Numbered from the stretch's first letter, positions 5,329 to 13,272 are shown. The stretch is DNA of 13,651 nt from Verrucomicrobiota bacterium (GCA_008932955.1 WBXE01000042.1:1-13651); one strand, 5' to 3'. The notes: generated by a model not told the origin, from the sequence alone. Program-made: numbers and translations.

Positions 5329-6273
5329 ATGTCCAAAACCATTGCCATCATCCTGCCGGCTTACAACGAGGAATTGACCATCGTGGACACCATGCAGGAT
5401 TTTTTTAGCGTGTGTCCCGAGGCGGAGATCTATGTGATCGACAACGCCTCCAAGGACCGAACCAATGAACTGGCGCGTGCTGCCTATCAGCAACTCGGCT
5501 GCCAGGGCCGCCTGCTCGAAGAGCCCCGCAAGGGCAAAGCCGCCGCAGTGCGCAAAGCGTTCATGGAAATCGACGCCGACATCTATGTCATGGTCGATGC
5601 CGACATGACCTATCCCGCCAGCGACCTGCGCACCCTGCTCGCTCCCGTACTCGAAGGGCGCGCCGACATCGTCTGCGGCAACCGTCACAGCTCCGGCGTT
5701 TACAAGCGCGAGAACAAGCGTCCGCTGCACGACTTTGGTAACAACCTTGTTCGTTCGTTGATCAATCTTCTGTTCAAAGGCTCGCTCGAAGACATTCTCA
5801 CCGGCTATCGGATCATGTCCAAGCGCTTCGTCAAAAACTATCCGATCCTCGCCGATGGCTTCGAGCTGGAAACTGAAATGAGCATCCACGCCCTCGACAA
5901 GGGCTACTCCATCATCGAGCTGCCCACCGACTATCGCGACCGCCCCGAGGGTTCCTTCTCGAAACTCAACACCATCACCGACGGCATCCTCGTCCTTAAG
6001 ACGATTTTTTCCATCTTCGTCAATTATCGGCCGCTGCTGTTCTTCAGTTTTTGCTCGCTGGTTTTTGCCCTGGCAGCAATCGGCGCGGGAGCCTTTCCCA
6101 TCATGGAATATATTCACACGCGGATGATCCTGCACATCCCCTTGGTGATTCTTGCCTCGGGATTGTCCGTGCTCGCCATGCTGAGTTTTTCGGTGGCGGT
6201 CATCCTCGATGGTTTGGCTGCAGGCCAACGCTCCAACCACGCGTTGCAGTTGCTCCAATGGAGTGATAGATGA
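5329..6273 (+). CDS. GT2 glycosyltransferase, polyprenol-phosphate glycosyltransferase type
   Basis: This 314-residue protein has an N-terminal GT-A fold and two C-terminal membrane segments (about residues 234-256 and 268-295). Motifs are IILPAYNEE (8-16), VIDNASKDRT (36-45), the metal-binding DAD at 90-92 in VMVDADMTYP, GNRH (117-120), and DILTGYRIMSKRFVKNYP (155-172). The acceptor-side segment is PTDYRDRPEGSFSKLNTITDG. This layout fits the DPM1/ArnC/GtrB group, which transfers a sugar from a nucleotide donor to dolichyl or undecaprenyl phosphate at the inner face of the membrane. The sugar cannot be read from sequence. The ATG at 5329 fits the start of the fold. The gene sits 35 nt before a GT-C-like membrane protein, the kind of enzyme that uses such lipid-linked sugars. 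Confidence 0.9.
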   Translation: MSKTIAIILPAYNEELTIVDTMQDFFSVCPEAEIYVIDNASKDRTNELARAAYQQLGCQGRLLEEPRKGKAAAVRKAFMEIDADIYVMVDADMTYPASDLRTLLAPVLEGRADIVCGNRHSSGVYKRENKRPLHDFGNNLVRSLINLLFKGSLEDILTGYRIMSKRFVKNYPILADGFELETEMSIHALDKGYSIIELPTDYRDRPEGSFSKLNTITDGILVLKTIFSIFVNYRPLLFFSFCSLVFALAAIGAGAFPIMEYIHTRMILHIPLVILASGLSVLAMLSFSVAVILDGLAAGQRSNHALQLLQWSDR

Positions 6274-6307
6274 TTCTGAGCCGTTAGAATTCAAAGACCC
6301 ATATTCC

Positions 6308-8233
6308 ATGAATCGAGTCCAAAGTCATACGCTCACACCCGTTGCTGCATGGGTGTTGTTATGTGCGCTCTTGAATATGGCCGGATGGATCCTCTCAGCC
6401 ATGGGTCAGTTAAATTTCGCTGGCTACTGTGTGGTTCTCACTTTGGCAGGAGCCGTGACCGGATGGTGGTGGCGAACCAAGTCCCTCACGCTCCGGACCG
6501 GCTTTCGCGGGCGGCGCTTCAAGCGTGCCTTTCCTTTGGCATTCGCGCTGGTGGCGGTGCTGGCCCTAGTAGGCGGATTGCTGCACGCGCCAAATAACTA
6601 CGATGCGCTAGCCTATCGTACACCGCGTGTCCTGCACTGGCTGGCCGAGGGAGGATGGCACTGGATTCACACGGATTTCCAGCGCGTCAATACCCGTGGC
6701 TGCGGCATCGAATGGATGACGGCACCCTTCTTGGCGTTGGCCGGCAGCGACCGTTTTTTATTCTTGATCAATGCTGTCTCATTTCTCTTGCTGCCTGGTT
6801 TGAGCTACAGCGTTCTGACTGGCTTAGGAGTGCCTAAGAAAGTGGGCTGGCATTGGATGTGGGTGATTCCCACCGGCTATTGTTACCTGTTGCAGGCCGG
6901 AAGCATCGGCAACGACCTATTCGGTGCGACCCTGGCACTGGCCGCGGTGGATTTTGCCTTGCGGTCCGCCCGCGAGCGCAGCGCCGCCCTCGCTTGGCTG
7001 TCCATCCTAGCAGCAGCCCTGATGACCGCAGGCAAGGCATTCAATCTGCTCCTGCTGTTGCCATGGGGGTTGGCACTGTTACCGGCGATAGGCAGCCTGT
7101 TCCGACGCCCGATCGCAACACTTCTGGTGGGTGCGGTCGCGCTGGTCATTTCATTGGTGCCGACCGCATTGCTCAATATCCGCTACTGCGGCGACTGGAC
7201 AGGCCTCAAAGCGGAACCCGTGAACATGTCTACCGGTGAACCTCTCCTCCATCTTGGCGTTAATGGCTTGCTCATAACACTCCATAATCTCAACCCAACA
7301 ATCAATCCCTTCGCTGGGGTATGGAACGGATGGATTGATGATCAAATTCCTTCCTCCCTTGCGCCGCGGATCAACGCACAATTCGAAGACGCCGGGGCCA
7401 AATTTAAACTTGGAGAAATGCAGATGGAAGAGGCTGCCGGACTCGGATGCGGCGTGAGCCTATTGCTGCTTCCAGTTTTAGTTGGTCGGATCCGCGCCCG
7501 GCGGAGAACTGGAAGCGAATGGATTGCTGTCCTGCTCGCGCCAGCCTTTCTCGTCCCAGTAGGTACGGCGTTGGTGATGATTTATTTTTTTACCCAATCC
7601 GGTTTGGGCTGTCCCGCGCGTTACTTGGCACCATCCTATGTATGCTTGCTAGCGCCCTTACTTTGTCTGCCGCGTGCCAGCGAACTATTGCGGCGTTGCT
7701 GGTGGCGCAAGCTGGCGATGTGTGGATTTGCCCTTGCCGCCTTGCTCTTGATCGCAACACCTGCACGGCCTCTGTGGCCTGCACAGACATTGCTGCGTTT
7801 GTTGCATGCCGAGGCCAGCGCCTCTCCATTGCTCAAGAGGATGTGGACAGTTTATTCCGTTTACGGTGAGCGGACGGATGGGTTCGCGCCTGTTAGAGGC
7901 GTGCTTCCACCTGATCTGAAGGTGCTGGGACTGGTGACATTCGACGATCCGGAGACATCCCTCTGGCGGCCATTTGGCTCGCTCCGCATTCACCACGTCA
8001 CCATTGCCGATGACGCCCAATCCCTACGCCGCCGAGGTATCGAAATGGTGCTGGTTAGCGAGTATATTGTCACAGGAAATGAGAATTCCACGATGAAGCA
8101 GTGGTTAACCCGATGCGATGCTGAAATCGTAAGCAGTTTCGATCTCACACTGCGGGCCACCCGTGGCTCAACTCGCTGGCACTTGGTTCGCATGCTGACG
8201 ACTTCGGCACACGCTGGCGGGATTATTCAATAA
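6308..8233 (+). CDS. Large multi-spanning membrane protein, GT-C/GT39-like glycosyltransferase
   Basis: This 641-residue protein starts at ATG 6308. An in-frame extension to 6209 would run into the upstream gene and add non-membrane sequence, so I reject it. It has about ten to twelve membrane segments, beginning with AAWVLLCALLNMAGWIL. After the second or third comes a loop with NNYDALAYRTPRVLHWL, where Asp99 sits where GT-C enzymes carry a catalytic acidic residue. Then WIHTDFQRVNTRGCGIEWM follows, as in ArnT/PMT-like proteins of polysaccharide loci. After the last membrane span a soluble C-terminal part begins (about residues 505-641). It is likely to transfer a sugar from a polyprenol-phosphate donor on the outer face of the inner membrane, consistent with the GT2 gene just before it. 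The family call is moderate, since overall similarity to named GT39 proteins could not be checked. Confidence 0.7.
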   Translation: MNRVQSHTLTPVAAWVLLCALLNMAGWILSAMGQLNFAGYCVVLTLAGAVTGWWWRTKSLTLRTGFRGRRFKRAFPLAFALVAVLALVGGLLHAPNNYDALAYRTPRVLHWLAEGGWHWIHTDFQRVNTRGCGIEWMTAPFLALAGSDRFLFLINAVSFLLLPGLSYSVLTGLGVPKKVGWHWMWVIPTGYCYLLQAGSIGNDLFGATLALAAVDFALRSARERSAALAWLSILAAALMTAGKAFNLLLLLPWGLALLPAIGSLFRRPIATLLVGAVALVISLVPTALLNIRYCGDWTGLKAEPVNMSTGEPLLHLGVNGLLITLHNLNPTINPFAGVWNGWIDDQIPSSLAPRINAQFEDAGAKFKLGEMQMEEAAGLGCGVSLLLLPVLVGRIRARRRTGSEWIAVLLAPAFLVPVGTALVMIYFFTQSGLGCPARYLAPSYVCLLAPLLCLPRASELLRRCWWRKLAMCGFALAALLLIATPARPLWPAQTLLRLLHAEASASPLLKRMWTVYSVYGERTDGFAPVRGVLPPDLKVLGLVTFDDPETSLWRPFGSLRIHHVTIADDAQSLRRRGIEMVLVSEYIVTGNENSTMKQWLTRCDAEIVSSFDLTLRATRGSTRWHLVRMLTTSAHAGGIIQ

Positions 8234-8243
8234 TTAATGCACC

Positions 8244-8299
8244 TTAGCGGGCGTGGTTCTACCGGATTTGACTGAATTTTAACGAGGTCACCCCGCTAA
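8244..8299. repeat. Interrupted inverted repeat between the GT-C and methyltransferase genes
   Basis: TTAGCGGG at 8244-8251 is matched exactly by CCCGCTAA at 8292-8299. After a one-base bulge, GTG (8253-8255) pairs with CAC (8289-8291), giving about 11 bp of stem around a 33-nt loop. It fills the 80-nt gap between two genes. It has no T tract, so a terminator is unlikely; it may be an RNA processing or leader structure. Confidence 0.5.
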
Positions 8300-8337
8300 T
8301 AACCCTCACCCCATTGGCAACCACGGCCATCACTGCC

Positions 8338-9108
8338 ATGCTGAAATTTCTCAAAGAACCGTCTATTAAAAATCTCGTCGTCGGCTCTCCCGGATTTTTT
8401 TTGCGCCAGAAGGCGCTTATCGAAGCGCGCCCGCTACTCAAATGTTGTTACGATGACTGGTATGAGAGACTCATAGCCGACGTGCGTTCAGTTCCATCGA
8501 CGGGGCTGCTGCTAGAACTGGGTAGCGGCGGCAGTTGCTTGAAGAATGTCGAACCCGCATTCATCACCTCTGATGTGGTTGCGGGCGTGGCCGAGCGAGT
8601 AATCGACGGATGCGATCTCCCGTTTGACGAGAACTCCCTGCAAGCCATCGCACTGACTCATGTGCTGCATCACATCCCCGATGTGGAAGCATTTTTCAGA
8701 GAAGCCCAGCGCACGCTTGTCCCCGGCGGAGTTGTCACCATGATCGAAGTGGCACACACGCCATTTGCGCGCTTCTTTTTTAATCACTTCCACCCGGAGC
8801 CCTATGAGGATTCGGCAGATACGTGGAGTTTCGGCCAGCAGGATTCCATGATGGACTCCAACCAAGCTCTGTCTTGGATGGTCTTCGTTCGAGACCGTGA
8901 ACGCTTTGAAAAGCTGTTTCCGGATCTGATGATCGAGCAATTCGCCTTTACCCCTTGGTTCTCTTATCTCATTTCAGGCGGCGTTACAATGCGGGATTTG
9001 ATTCCTCATTTCCTGATACCATTCATTTCTGGTGTCGAATGGCTCCTCACGCCTGTCCGCCCACTCCTCGCCCTGCACTGGCATATCCGCGTCCGCAAAA
9101 GGTCTTGA
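8338..9108 (+). CDS. Class I SAM-dependent methyltransferase
   Basis: This 256-residue protein starts at ATG 8338. An in-frame TTG at 8314 would add eight residues of low-complexity sequence and looks less likely. The SAM-binding motif I is LLLELGSGGS (57-66). Asp79 in ITSDV follows at the end of strand 2, DLPFDENSLQAIALTHVLHHIPD (93-115) covers motifs II and III, and EAQRTLVPGGVVTMIEV forms the next strand region. Such Methyltransf_11-like enzymes methylate small molecules, including sugars in glycan loci. The C-terminus (FAFTPWFSYLISGG onward) is hydrophobic and may lie at the membrane. It is followed by the flavoprotein and epimerase genes, which suggests joint modification of one sugar or lipid. 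The acceptor is unknown. Confidence 0.85.
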   Translation: MLKFLKEPSIKNLVVGSPGFFLRQKALIEARPLLKCCYDDWYERLIADVRSVPSTGLLLELGSGGSCLKNVEPAFITSDVVAGVAERVIDGCDLPFDENSLQAIALTHVLHHIPDVEAFFREAQRTLVPGGVVTMIEVAHTPFARFFFNHFHPEPYEDSADTWSFGQQDSMMDSNQALSWMVFVRDRERFEKLFPDLMIEQFAFTPWFSYLISGGVTMRDLIPHFLIPFISGVEWLLTPVRPLLALHWHIRVRKRS

Positions 9109-9138
9109 GTCATGTGGATACTTAGTTCCATATAGTTC

Positions 9139-9168
9139 GTTAGATAAGAGAATTTTCTCTTATCTAAC
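9139..9168. promoter_or_regulatory. Perfect 30-bp palindrome upstream of the flavoprotein gene
   Basis: GTTAGATAAGAGAA at 9139-9152 is followed by TT and then by its exact reverse complement at 9155-9168. It ends 19 nt before the ATG at 9188. The sequence after it is CCCTCTCAC, so the T tract of a rho-independent terminator is missing. The stem is AT-rich. It may be an operator, an RNA hairpin in the leader, or a terminator of an unusual type for the methyltransferase gene. A weak -10-like TATAGT lies just before it at 9131-9136, with TTGAGT 20 nt further upstream, a spacing longer than usual. Confidence 0.6.
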
Positions 9169-9187
9169 CCTCTCACATTCCAAGATT

Positions 9188-10786
9188 ATGTATATAGTTA
9201 TTGGTTCGGGCCCGGCTGCCATTGCCGCAACGCAGGCGCTCGTCCAGCAGGGGCATCAAGTCACGATCCTGGATGTGGGTGTCAGTTTGGAGGCCGGGCG
9301 GCAGGAAATCATCGATCGGATGTCCACGCAGGAGCCCGAATCCTGGGCCAATGATGATGTTGATGCCATCGTTGGCCAGCGACTCGTCTCCAGTGAGACA
9401 AATCATTCCAAGCTGTCATACGGATCTGCCTATAGTTTTGACACCGGCTCGGCAGTGGTGGACATCCGGTGGAAAGAACACGCTGGGTTCAATCACTCCG
9501 TAGCAAAGGGCGGCCTGAGCAACGTGTGGGGTTCCTCTCTGTTATGTTATCGGCAGGAGGATATTGCCGACTGGCCGGTTTCCATTGAGGATTTGCAGCC
9601 GCACTATCGCGCCGTGATGGACTTCGTGCCGGCAACGGCGATCACGGATGATCTGGAGGAGATTCTGCCAACCTATTCGACTCAAAACAATCCGCTGGAG
9701 CCATCCCGCCAGGGCCAGGCACTCCTCAAGGATCTGGAAGCAAACAAAAGTCGTCTTCGGCAATCCGGAATCATTGCCGGACGCAGCCGCTTGGCGATCC
9801 GTGCGACCGGCGATGCCACGCAGCGTGGATGTGCCTATTGCACGCTCTGTCTGTCGGGTTGTCCCTATGGCCTGATCTATTCTTCGGCGCAAACTCTCGA
9901 CGAGTTGATTCAAAGCGGCCGGGTCCGATATCTGGCGGATCACCTGGTCGAAAAGTTCGAACAGGTAGGTGACGAGGTGATCGTGACCGGGCGCGATCTG
10001 GCAAAGAATGTTGTCTTTACCCAGCGGGCCAGCAGGGTGTTTGTTGCGGCCGGTGTCTTGCCGACGGCGAAAATCGTGCTCAATTCGCTGCAGGCGTTCG
10101 ACACGCCGGTCACACTCTTAGATAGCCAGTATTTCATCTATCCGATGCTGCGTTTCGGCCTGACCGAAGGGGTCGAGACCGAGCGCATGCATACTTCTGC
10201 GCAGCTGTTTCTGGAAATTGACGACAAGAGCGTTAGCGAGCACATGGTTCATCTGCAGATCTATGGCTACAGTTCTTTCCTACACCATGAGCTCGATCGG
10301 ACATTTCTGGCTTGGCCGCTGCGTGTCGCCGCCTTCCGTCGCCACTTTCTCGGGCGCCTGTTGATTGTCCAAGGCTTCATTCACTCCAAGGAGTCCGGCT
10401 CGTTGAAACTTACATTGCAACAAGCTGCCGACGGCCAGGCTTTTCTCAATGTCCGGATTCAACAGGCCCGCAAGGGTTTGGCCACGACCCTGAAAGTCGG
10501 GTGGAAGCTGCTAAAACAGGCACTAAACCTGCGCGCCGTGCCCTTGATTCCCGGCTTGCAGCTGCTCAAGCCGGGCAGCGGCTACCACAGCGGTGGCACC
10601 TTCCCGATGCGCGAACAGCCCGGCGCGCTCGAAACCGACACCTTGGGCAGACTCCCCACGATGACGCGGGTGCATTTGGTGGATGCCTCGGTTTTGCCGA
10701 GCATTCCCGCCACCTCCATCACCCTCAGCATAATGGCCAACTCCCATCGCATCGCCACCCTCGCAGGCCGGCTCGATCCATCATGA
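9188..10786 (+). CDS. GMC-like FAD-dependent oxidoreductase with ferredoxin-type Cys motif
   Basis: This 532-residue flavoprotein starts at ATG 9188, which places the FAD-binding strand at the very N-terminus. IVIGSGPAAIAATQALVQQG (3-22) is the dinucleotide fold. GGLSNVWGSSLLCY (108-121) is the GMC-type 'GG.S..W' motif. C-terminal YHSGGTFPM, with His467 in the place of the catalytic His of GMC enzymes, is followed by VHLVDASVLPSIPATSITLSIMANSHRIA. Residues 215-226 read CAYCTLCLSGCP, a CX2CX2CX3CP arrangement typical of one [4Fe-4S] cluster. It probably oxidises a hydroxyl group on a sugar or lipid intermediate and might pass electrons through the cluster; both are inferred. Its stop overlaps the next start (ATGA), so it is coupled to the epimerase gene. 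A palindrome lies just upstream. Confidence 0.8.
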   Translation: MYIVIGSGPAAIAATQALVQQGHQVTILDVGVSLEAGRQEIIDRMSTQEPESWANDDVDAIVGQRLVSSETNHSKLSYGSAYSFDTGSAVVDIRWKEHAGFNHSVAKGGLSNVWGSSLLCYRQEDIADWPVSIEDLQPHYRAVMDFVPATAITDDLEEILPTYSTQNNPLEPSRQGQALLKDLEANKSRLRQSGIIAGRSRLAIRATGDATQRGCAYCTLCLSGCPYGLIYSSAQTLDELIQSGRVRYLADHLVEKFEQVGDEVIVTGRDLAKNVVFTQRASRVFVAAGVLPTAKIVLNSLQAFDTPVTLLDSQYFIYPMLRFGLTEGVETERMHTSAQLFLEIDDKSVSEHMVHLQIYGYSSFLHHELDRTFLAWPLRVAAFRRHFLGRLLIVQGFIHSKESGSLKLTLQQAADGQAFLNVRIQQARKGLATTLKVGWKLLKQALNLRAVPLIPGLQLLKPGSGYHSGGTFPMREQPGALETDTLGRLPTMTRVHLVDASVLPSIPATSITLSIMANSHRIATLAGRLDPS

Positions 10787-11613
10787 AAGTCGCCATTACC
10801 GGTGCCTCCGGCTACGTGGGTGGCGCTATCGCCGAGTGCTTTCGCGGCCATGGCCACGAGGTGCTCGCGTTGAGCCGTCGCCCGTGCGCCGCCCCGTGGC
10901 ATACTTATGCATTGGGCGATGATCCGCAGCAGCTGCCGTGGGATGGCGTGGACGTGCTGGTCCACGCCGCTTACGATTTCAGCGGCCGCTCCTGGCAGGA
11001 GATTCTGGAAATGAACGTCAAGCCAAGCATGGCCTTGCTGCAAGCCGCCCGGCAAGCGGGTGTCGGGCACTTGGTTTTCATCAGTTCCATGAGTTCATTC
11101 GACGGCTGCCGGTCCAACTATGGCAAAGCCAAGTTGCTGGTTGAAAAGGCAGCACTCGCACTTGGAGCGGTGGTCATCCGTCCTGGCTTGGTTTGGAGCA
11201 ATTCATCCGGCGGCGTGATGGAAACCCTCGAAAAACTCGTTACTAAACTTCCAGTCGTCCCGTTTTTGATCGGCGGCGAACATCTCAAACAATATCTGAT
11301 CCATGAGGCGGATCTATCAGAATCCGTGGCGGCGCTGGCGGAGAACTGGCCTTCCAGCACCCTGCACTCGGTGACTCATCCGACTCCCGTCTCGCTCCTG
11401 CAAATCCTCCGGGCCATCGCCAAGCGAGCCAAGCGCCGCCGCATCTATCTGCCCATTCCCTGGCCATGCGCCATGGCTGGTTTGAAGTGCCTTGAGATGC
11501 TCGGCATTCGATGCTCGTTCCGCAGCGACAGTCTCGTCGGCTTGGTCCACGGCAATCCACATCCTGCTGTCACCACCCCGCCAGACGGAGTCTGCTACCG
11601 CCCATTTGTCTGA
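10783..11613 (+). CDS. NAD(P)-dependent epimerase/dehydratase (extended SDR)
   Basis: This 276-residue protein starts at ATG 10783 and overlaps the flavoprotein stop by 4 nt. A longer in-frame reading to 10312 runs inside the flavoprotein gene and is not supported. It has the SDR nucleotide motif MKVAITGASGYVGG (1-14), ALSRR after strand 2, and DVLVHAAYDF (57-66). The catalytic residues are SSMSSF (101-106) and YGKAK with Tyr113 and Lys117. RPGLVWSNSSGG and a family-like DLSESVAALAE follow. It would epimerise, dehydrate or reduce a nucleotide sugar or a keto intermediate. It is slightly short for extended SDRs (about 300-350). Coupling to the flavoprotein suggests that one oxidises and the other acts on the keto product. 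Confidence 0.85.
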   Translation: MKVAITGASGYVGGAIAECFRGHGHEVLALSRRPCAAPWHTYALGDDPQQLPWDGVDVLVHAAYDFSGRSWQEILEMNVKPSMALLQAARQAGVGHLVFISSMSSFDGCRSNYGKAKLLVEKAALALGAVVIRPGLVWSNSSGGVMETLEKLVTKLPVVPFLIGGEHLKQYLIHEADLSESVAALAENWPSSTLHSVTHPTPVSLLQILRAIAKRAKRRRIYLPIPWPCAMAGLKCLEMLGIRCSFRSDSLVGLVHGNPHPAVTTPPDGVCYRPFV

Positions 11614-11629
11614 CCCCTGGTGGAAATTA

Positions 11630-11664
11630 CTAAATCTTAAATCCTAAATCATAAATTCTAAACT
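11630..11664. repeat. Heptameric short tandem repeat (CTAAATC type), copy B
   Basis: Five consecutive 7-mers, CTAAATC, TTAAATC, CTAAATC, ATAAATT and CTAAACT, fill 11630-11664 in the gap after the epimerase gene. Rotated, they read AATCTTA, AATCCTA and AATCATA, the same AATCNNA pattern as the array at 5281. The gap is clearly AT-richer than the genes on either side. Confidence 0.8.
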
Positions 11665-11708
11665 CAGATGAAGATAAAGACCTGAGGCACACACCTCTGC
11701 TCTTCGTT

Positions 11709-11714
11709 TATAAT
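11709..11714 (+). promoter_or_regulatory. Possible -10 element (TATAAT) before the polymerase gene
   Basis: TATAAT occurs at 11709-11714, 46 nt before the ATG at 11761, in the AT-rich gap. No good -35 hexamer is visible at the usual distance (GGCACA is there instead). It is a candidate internal promoter for the Wzy and Wzx genes and could equally be chance. Confidence 0.3.
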
Positions 11715-11760
11715 TTCATGCTTTGGATTTAATGCTTTTCTCATCCTGATATCCTCGTCC

Positions 11761-13272
11761 ATGGACTCCAATAAAATCAAAATCATCGTCCTAGGTGTCA
11801 TCGCGACGTTCGTAGCGCTGTACCTCGGCATCAGTGCCGCCACCGCGCAGTTTGAGGCCATCTCGTGGGTGCTTTCGAGCGCGGTTGTAATTGCCTGCTT
11901 TTTGCTCGGCCGGCGCATCTGGCTGTTGATTCCGTTCATGGGTTCGTTGGAATTGAGCCTTCGGTTGCCAGGGCTTCCAACCACGCAGTTGCTCGGCCAG
12001 TTGCTGGTTCTTGGTTTCTGCCTGCTGCTGCTGATGATGCGCAAGCTGCCCTTTAGCCTGCGCTTGGATGAACTGGAGTTGTGGAGTCTTGTTATTTTCA
12101 TGATGATCTTTCAGGCCTATGCTAGAAACCCTGTTGGCCTCAATATTTTTGGCGGGGAGTCCGTAGGCGGTCGTCCCTATATCGTATTTGTAATAAGTTT
12201 CTTGGTTGCATTATTGCTTTGTGGATTGAGGGTCCCGCCCCGAGAGTTAAAAGCGATCGTCCGTGTGAGTATTCTGGGCGGATTGATCAATCTCGGCGTC
12301 AATGTGCTTGGCGCATTCGTGCCCACCGTCGCCTACTGGACCTGCATGGGTTACATCAACACGAGTGAGACCAATTACGAGGGCTCTGGCGTTGCGATCG
12401 ATACCACTGAGGCGACGCGGATCCTCTGGCTTCCAACTATTACCAGAAATATGGCACTGTGGCTGACGAGTTACATTTCGCCTCTTAGGGCATGTTTACA
12501 CCCGGTTTGGGGCCCGTTGATTCTATTCACAATTCTGGGTGCGGGTTTGAGCGGATTCAGGACGGCCGTGATGACCGTTAGTTTCACGTTTTTTGTGGGC
12601 CTAGCCTATCGCGGTGGATTCACATCTCTGCTGGTTGCAGGTATGGGAGGAGTTGGAGCTATCGCCTTGCTCGCTATAATTAATCTCATGCACCCTCTCC
12701 CACCCAACTTACAGCGGGCCTTGTCTTTCCTCCCAGGAACCTGGAATAAACAATATTTACGGGATGCTGAAGGCTCGACCGACTGGCGGGTCGAGATCTG
12801 GAAGGAAGCATTATTGACGGAACGATGGATTCATAACAAGTGGCTGGGAGACGGCCTCGGCTTCTCCGCGCACGAACTTGCCACCCAGATGAATACCCGC
12901 AAGGACGTCCGTATGGGCATTTCTGGATTTGAAGCCCACCGCGAAACGATTTTGGCCAACGGTGACTATCACAGCACCCTGGTCAGCGGTGTCCGTACCT
13001 CCGGCTACATGGGTTGCATTATTTTATTCCTGGGCACCATGCGTCTCGCCATCCACGCGCACCGTTTGATCATCCGTCACCGCCGTAATGAATATTATGT
13101 CCTGTGTCTCTTCGTGGGAATTCCCTTGGTAATAGCTCCATTGTGGCTATTCCTGGGGGCATCTGGGTTCGGACAAGTCGCATCTTCATTATTACTCGGA
13201 ATCGGCATGATTCGTCTCCTCGAGAACAATCTCCCCACGCCGGAATACGAAGCCCCCGTATCAGCCCGCTAG
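11761..13272 (+). CDS. O-antigen ligase/Wzy-like polysaccharide polymerase
   Basis: This 503-residue membrane protein has about ten to twelve membrane segments. They start near residues 8-25 and include paired spans from 35 to 92 and spans near 108-119, 139-156, 168-190, 252-282 and 288-309. A large outer loop runs from about 310 to 415. It contains the Wzy_C-like LSGFRTAVM before it (263-271), then STDWRVEIWKEALLTERWIH (339-358), WLGDGLGFS, and GDYHSTLVSGVRTSGYMG (401-418). This combination of hydrophobicity and the R- and H-bearing loop fits enzymes that polymerise or ligate lipid-linked glycan repeat units on the outer face of the inner membrane. The gene precedes a flippase gene, the usual Wzx/Wzy pairing. 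Whether it polymerises or ligates cannot be decided. Parts of the gene (12110-12260) look AT-richer than neighbouring genes. Confidence 0.85.
   Translation: MDSNKIKIIVLGVIATFVALYLGISAATAQFEAISWVLSSAVVIACFLLGRRIWLLIPFMGSLELSLRLPGLPTTQLLGQLLVLGFCLLLLMMRKLPFSLRLDELELWSLVIFMMIFQAYARNPVGLNIFGGESVGGRPYIVFVISFLVALLLCGLRVPPRELKAIVRVSILGGLINLGVNVLGAFVPTVAYWTCMGYINTSETNYEGSGVAIDTTEATRILWLPTITRNMALWLTSYISPLRACLHPVWGPLILFTILGAGLSGFRTAVMTVSFTFFVGLAYRGGFTSLLVAGMGGVGAIALLAIINLMHPLPPNLQRALSFLPGTWNKQYLRDAEGSTDWRVEIWKEALLTERWIHNKWLGDGLGFSAHELATQMNTRKDVRMGISGFEAHRETILANGDYHSTLVSGVRTSGYMGCIILFLGTMRLAIHAHRLIIRHRRNEYYVLCLFVGIPLVIAPLWLFLGASGFGQVASSLLLGIGMIRLLENNLPTPEYEAPVSAR

Noticed and set aside
6209..6307. N-terminal extension of the GT-C-like protein
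   Set aside because: It overlaps the end of the GT2 gene by 65 nt and encodes Cys/Ser-rich sequence without membrane character. ATG 6308 gives a natural start before the first membrane span.
5071..6309. Long 412-codon open frame on the minus strand
   Set aside because: It lies opposite the GT2 gene and the end of the TVP38 gene, both of which have clear motifs. The minus-strand protein is rich in Asp, His and Gly and has no recognisable domain, as expected for an antisense shadow of GC-rich coding DNA.
8402..8416. GCGCC...GGCGC hairpin after a T run near the methyltransferase start
   Set aside because: It lies inside the coding sequence, is short, and is what GC-rich codons produce by chance.
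9032..9187. N-terminal extension of the flavoprotein
   Set aside because: It overlaps the methyltransferase gene and reads through the 30-bp palindrome. The FAD-binding strand begins right at ATG 9188.
10312..10782. N-terminal extension of the epimerase
   Set aside because: It lies wholly inside the flavoprotein gene in another frame, and the SDR glycine motif starts at ATG 10783.
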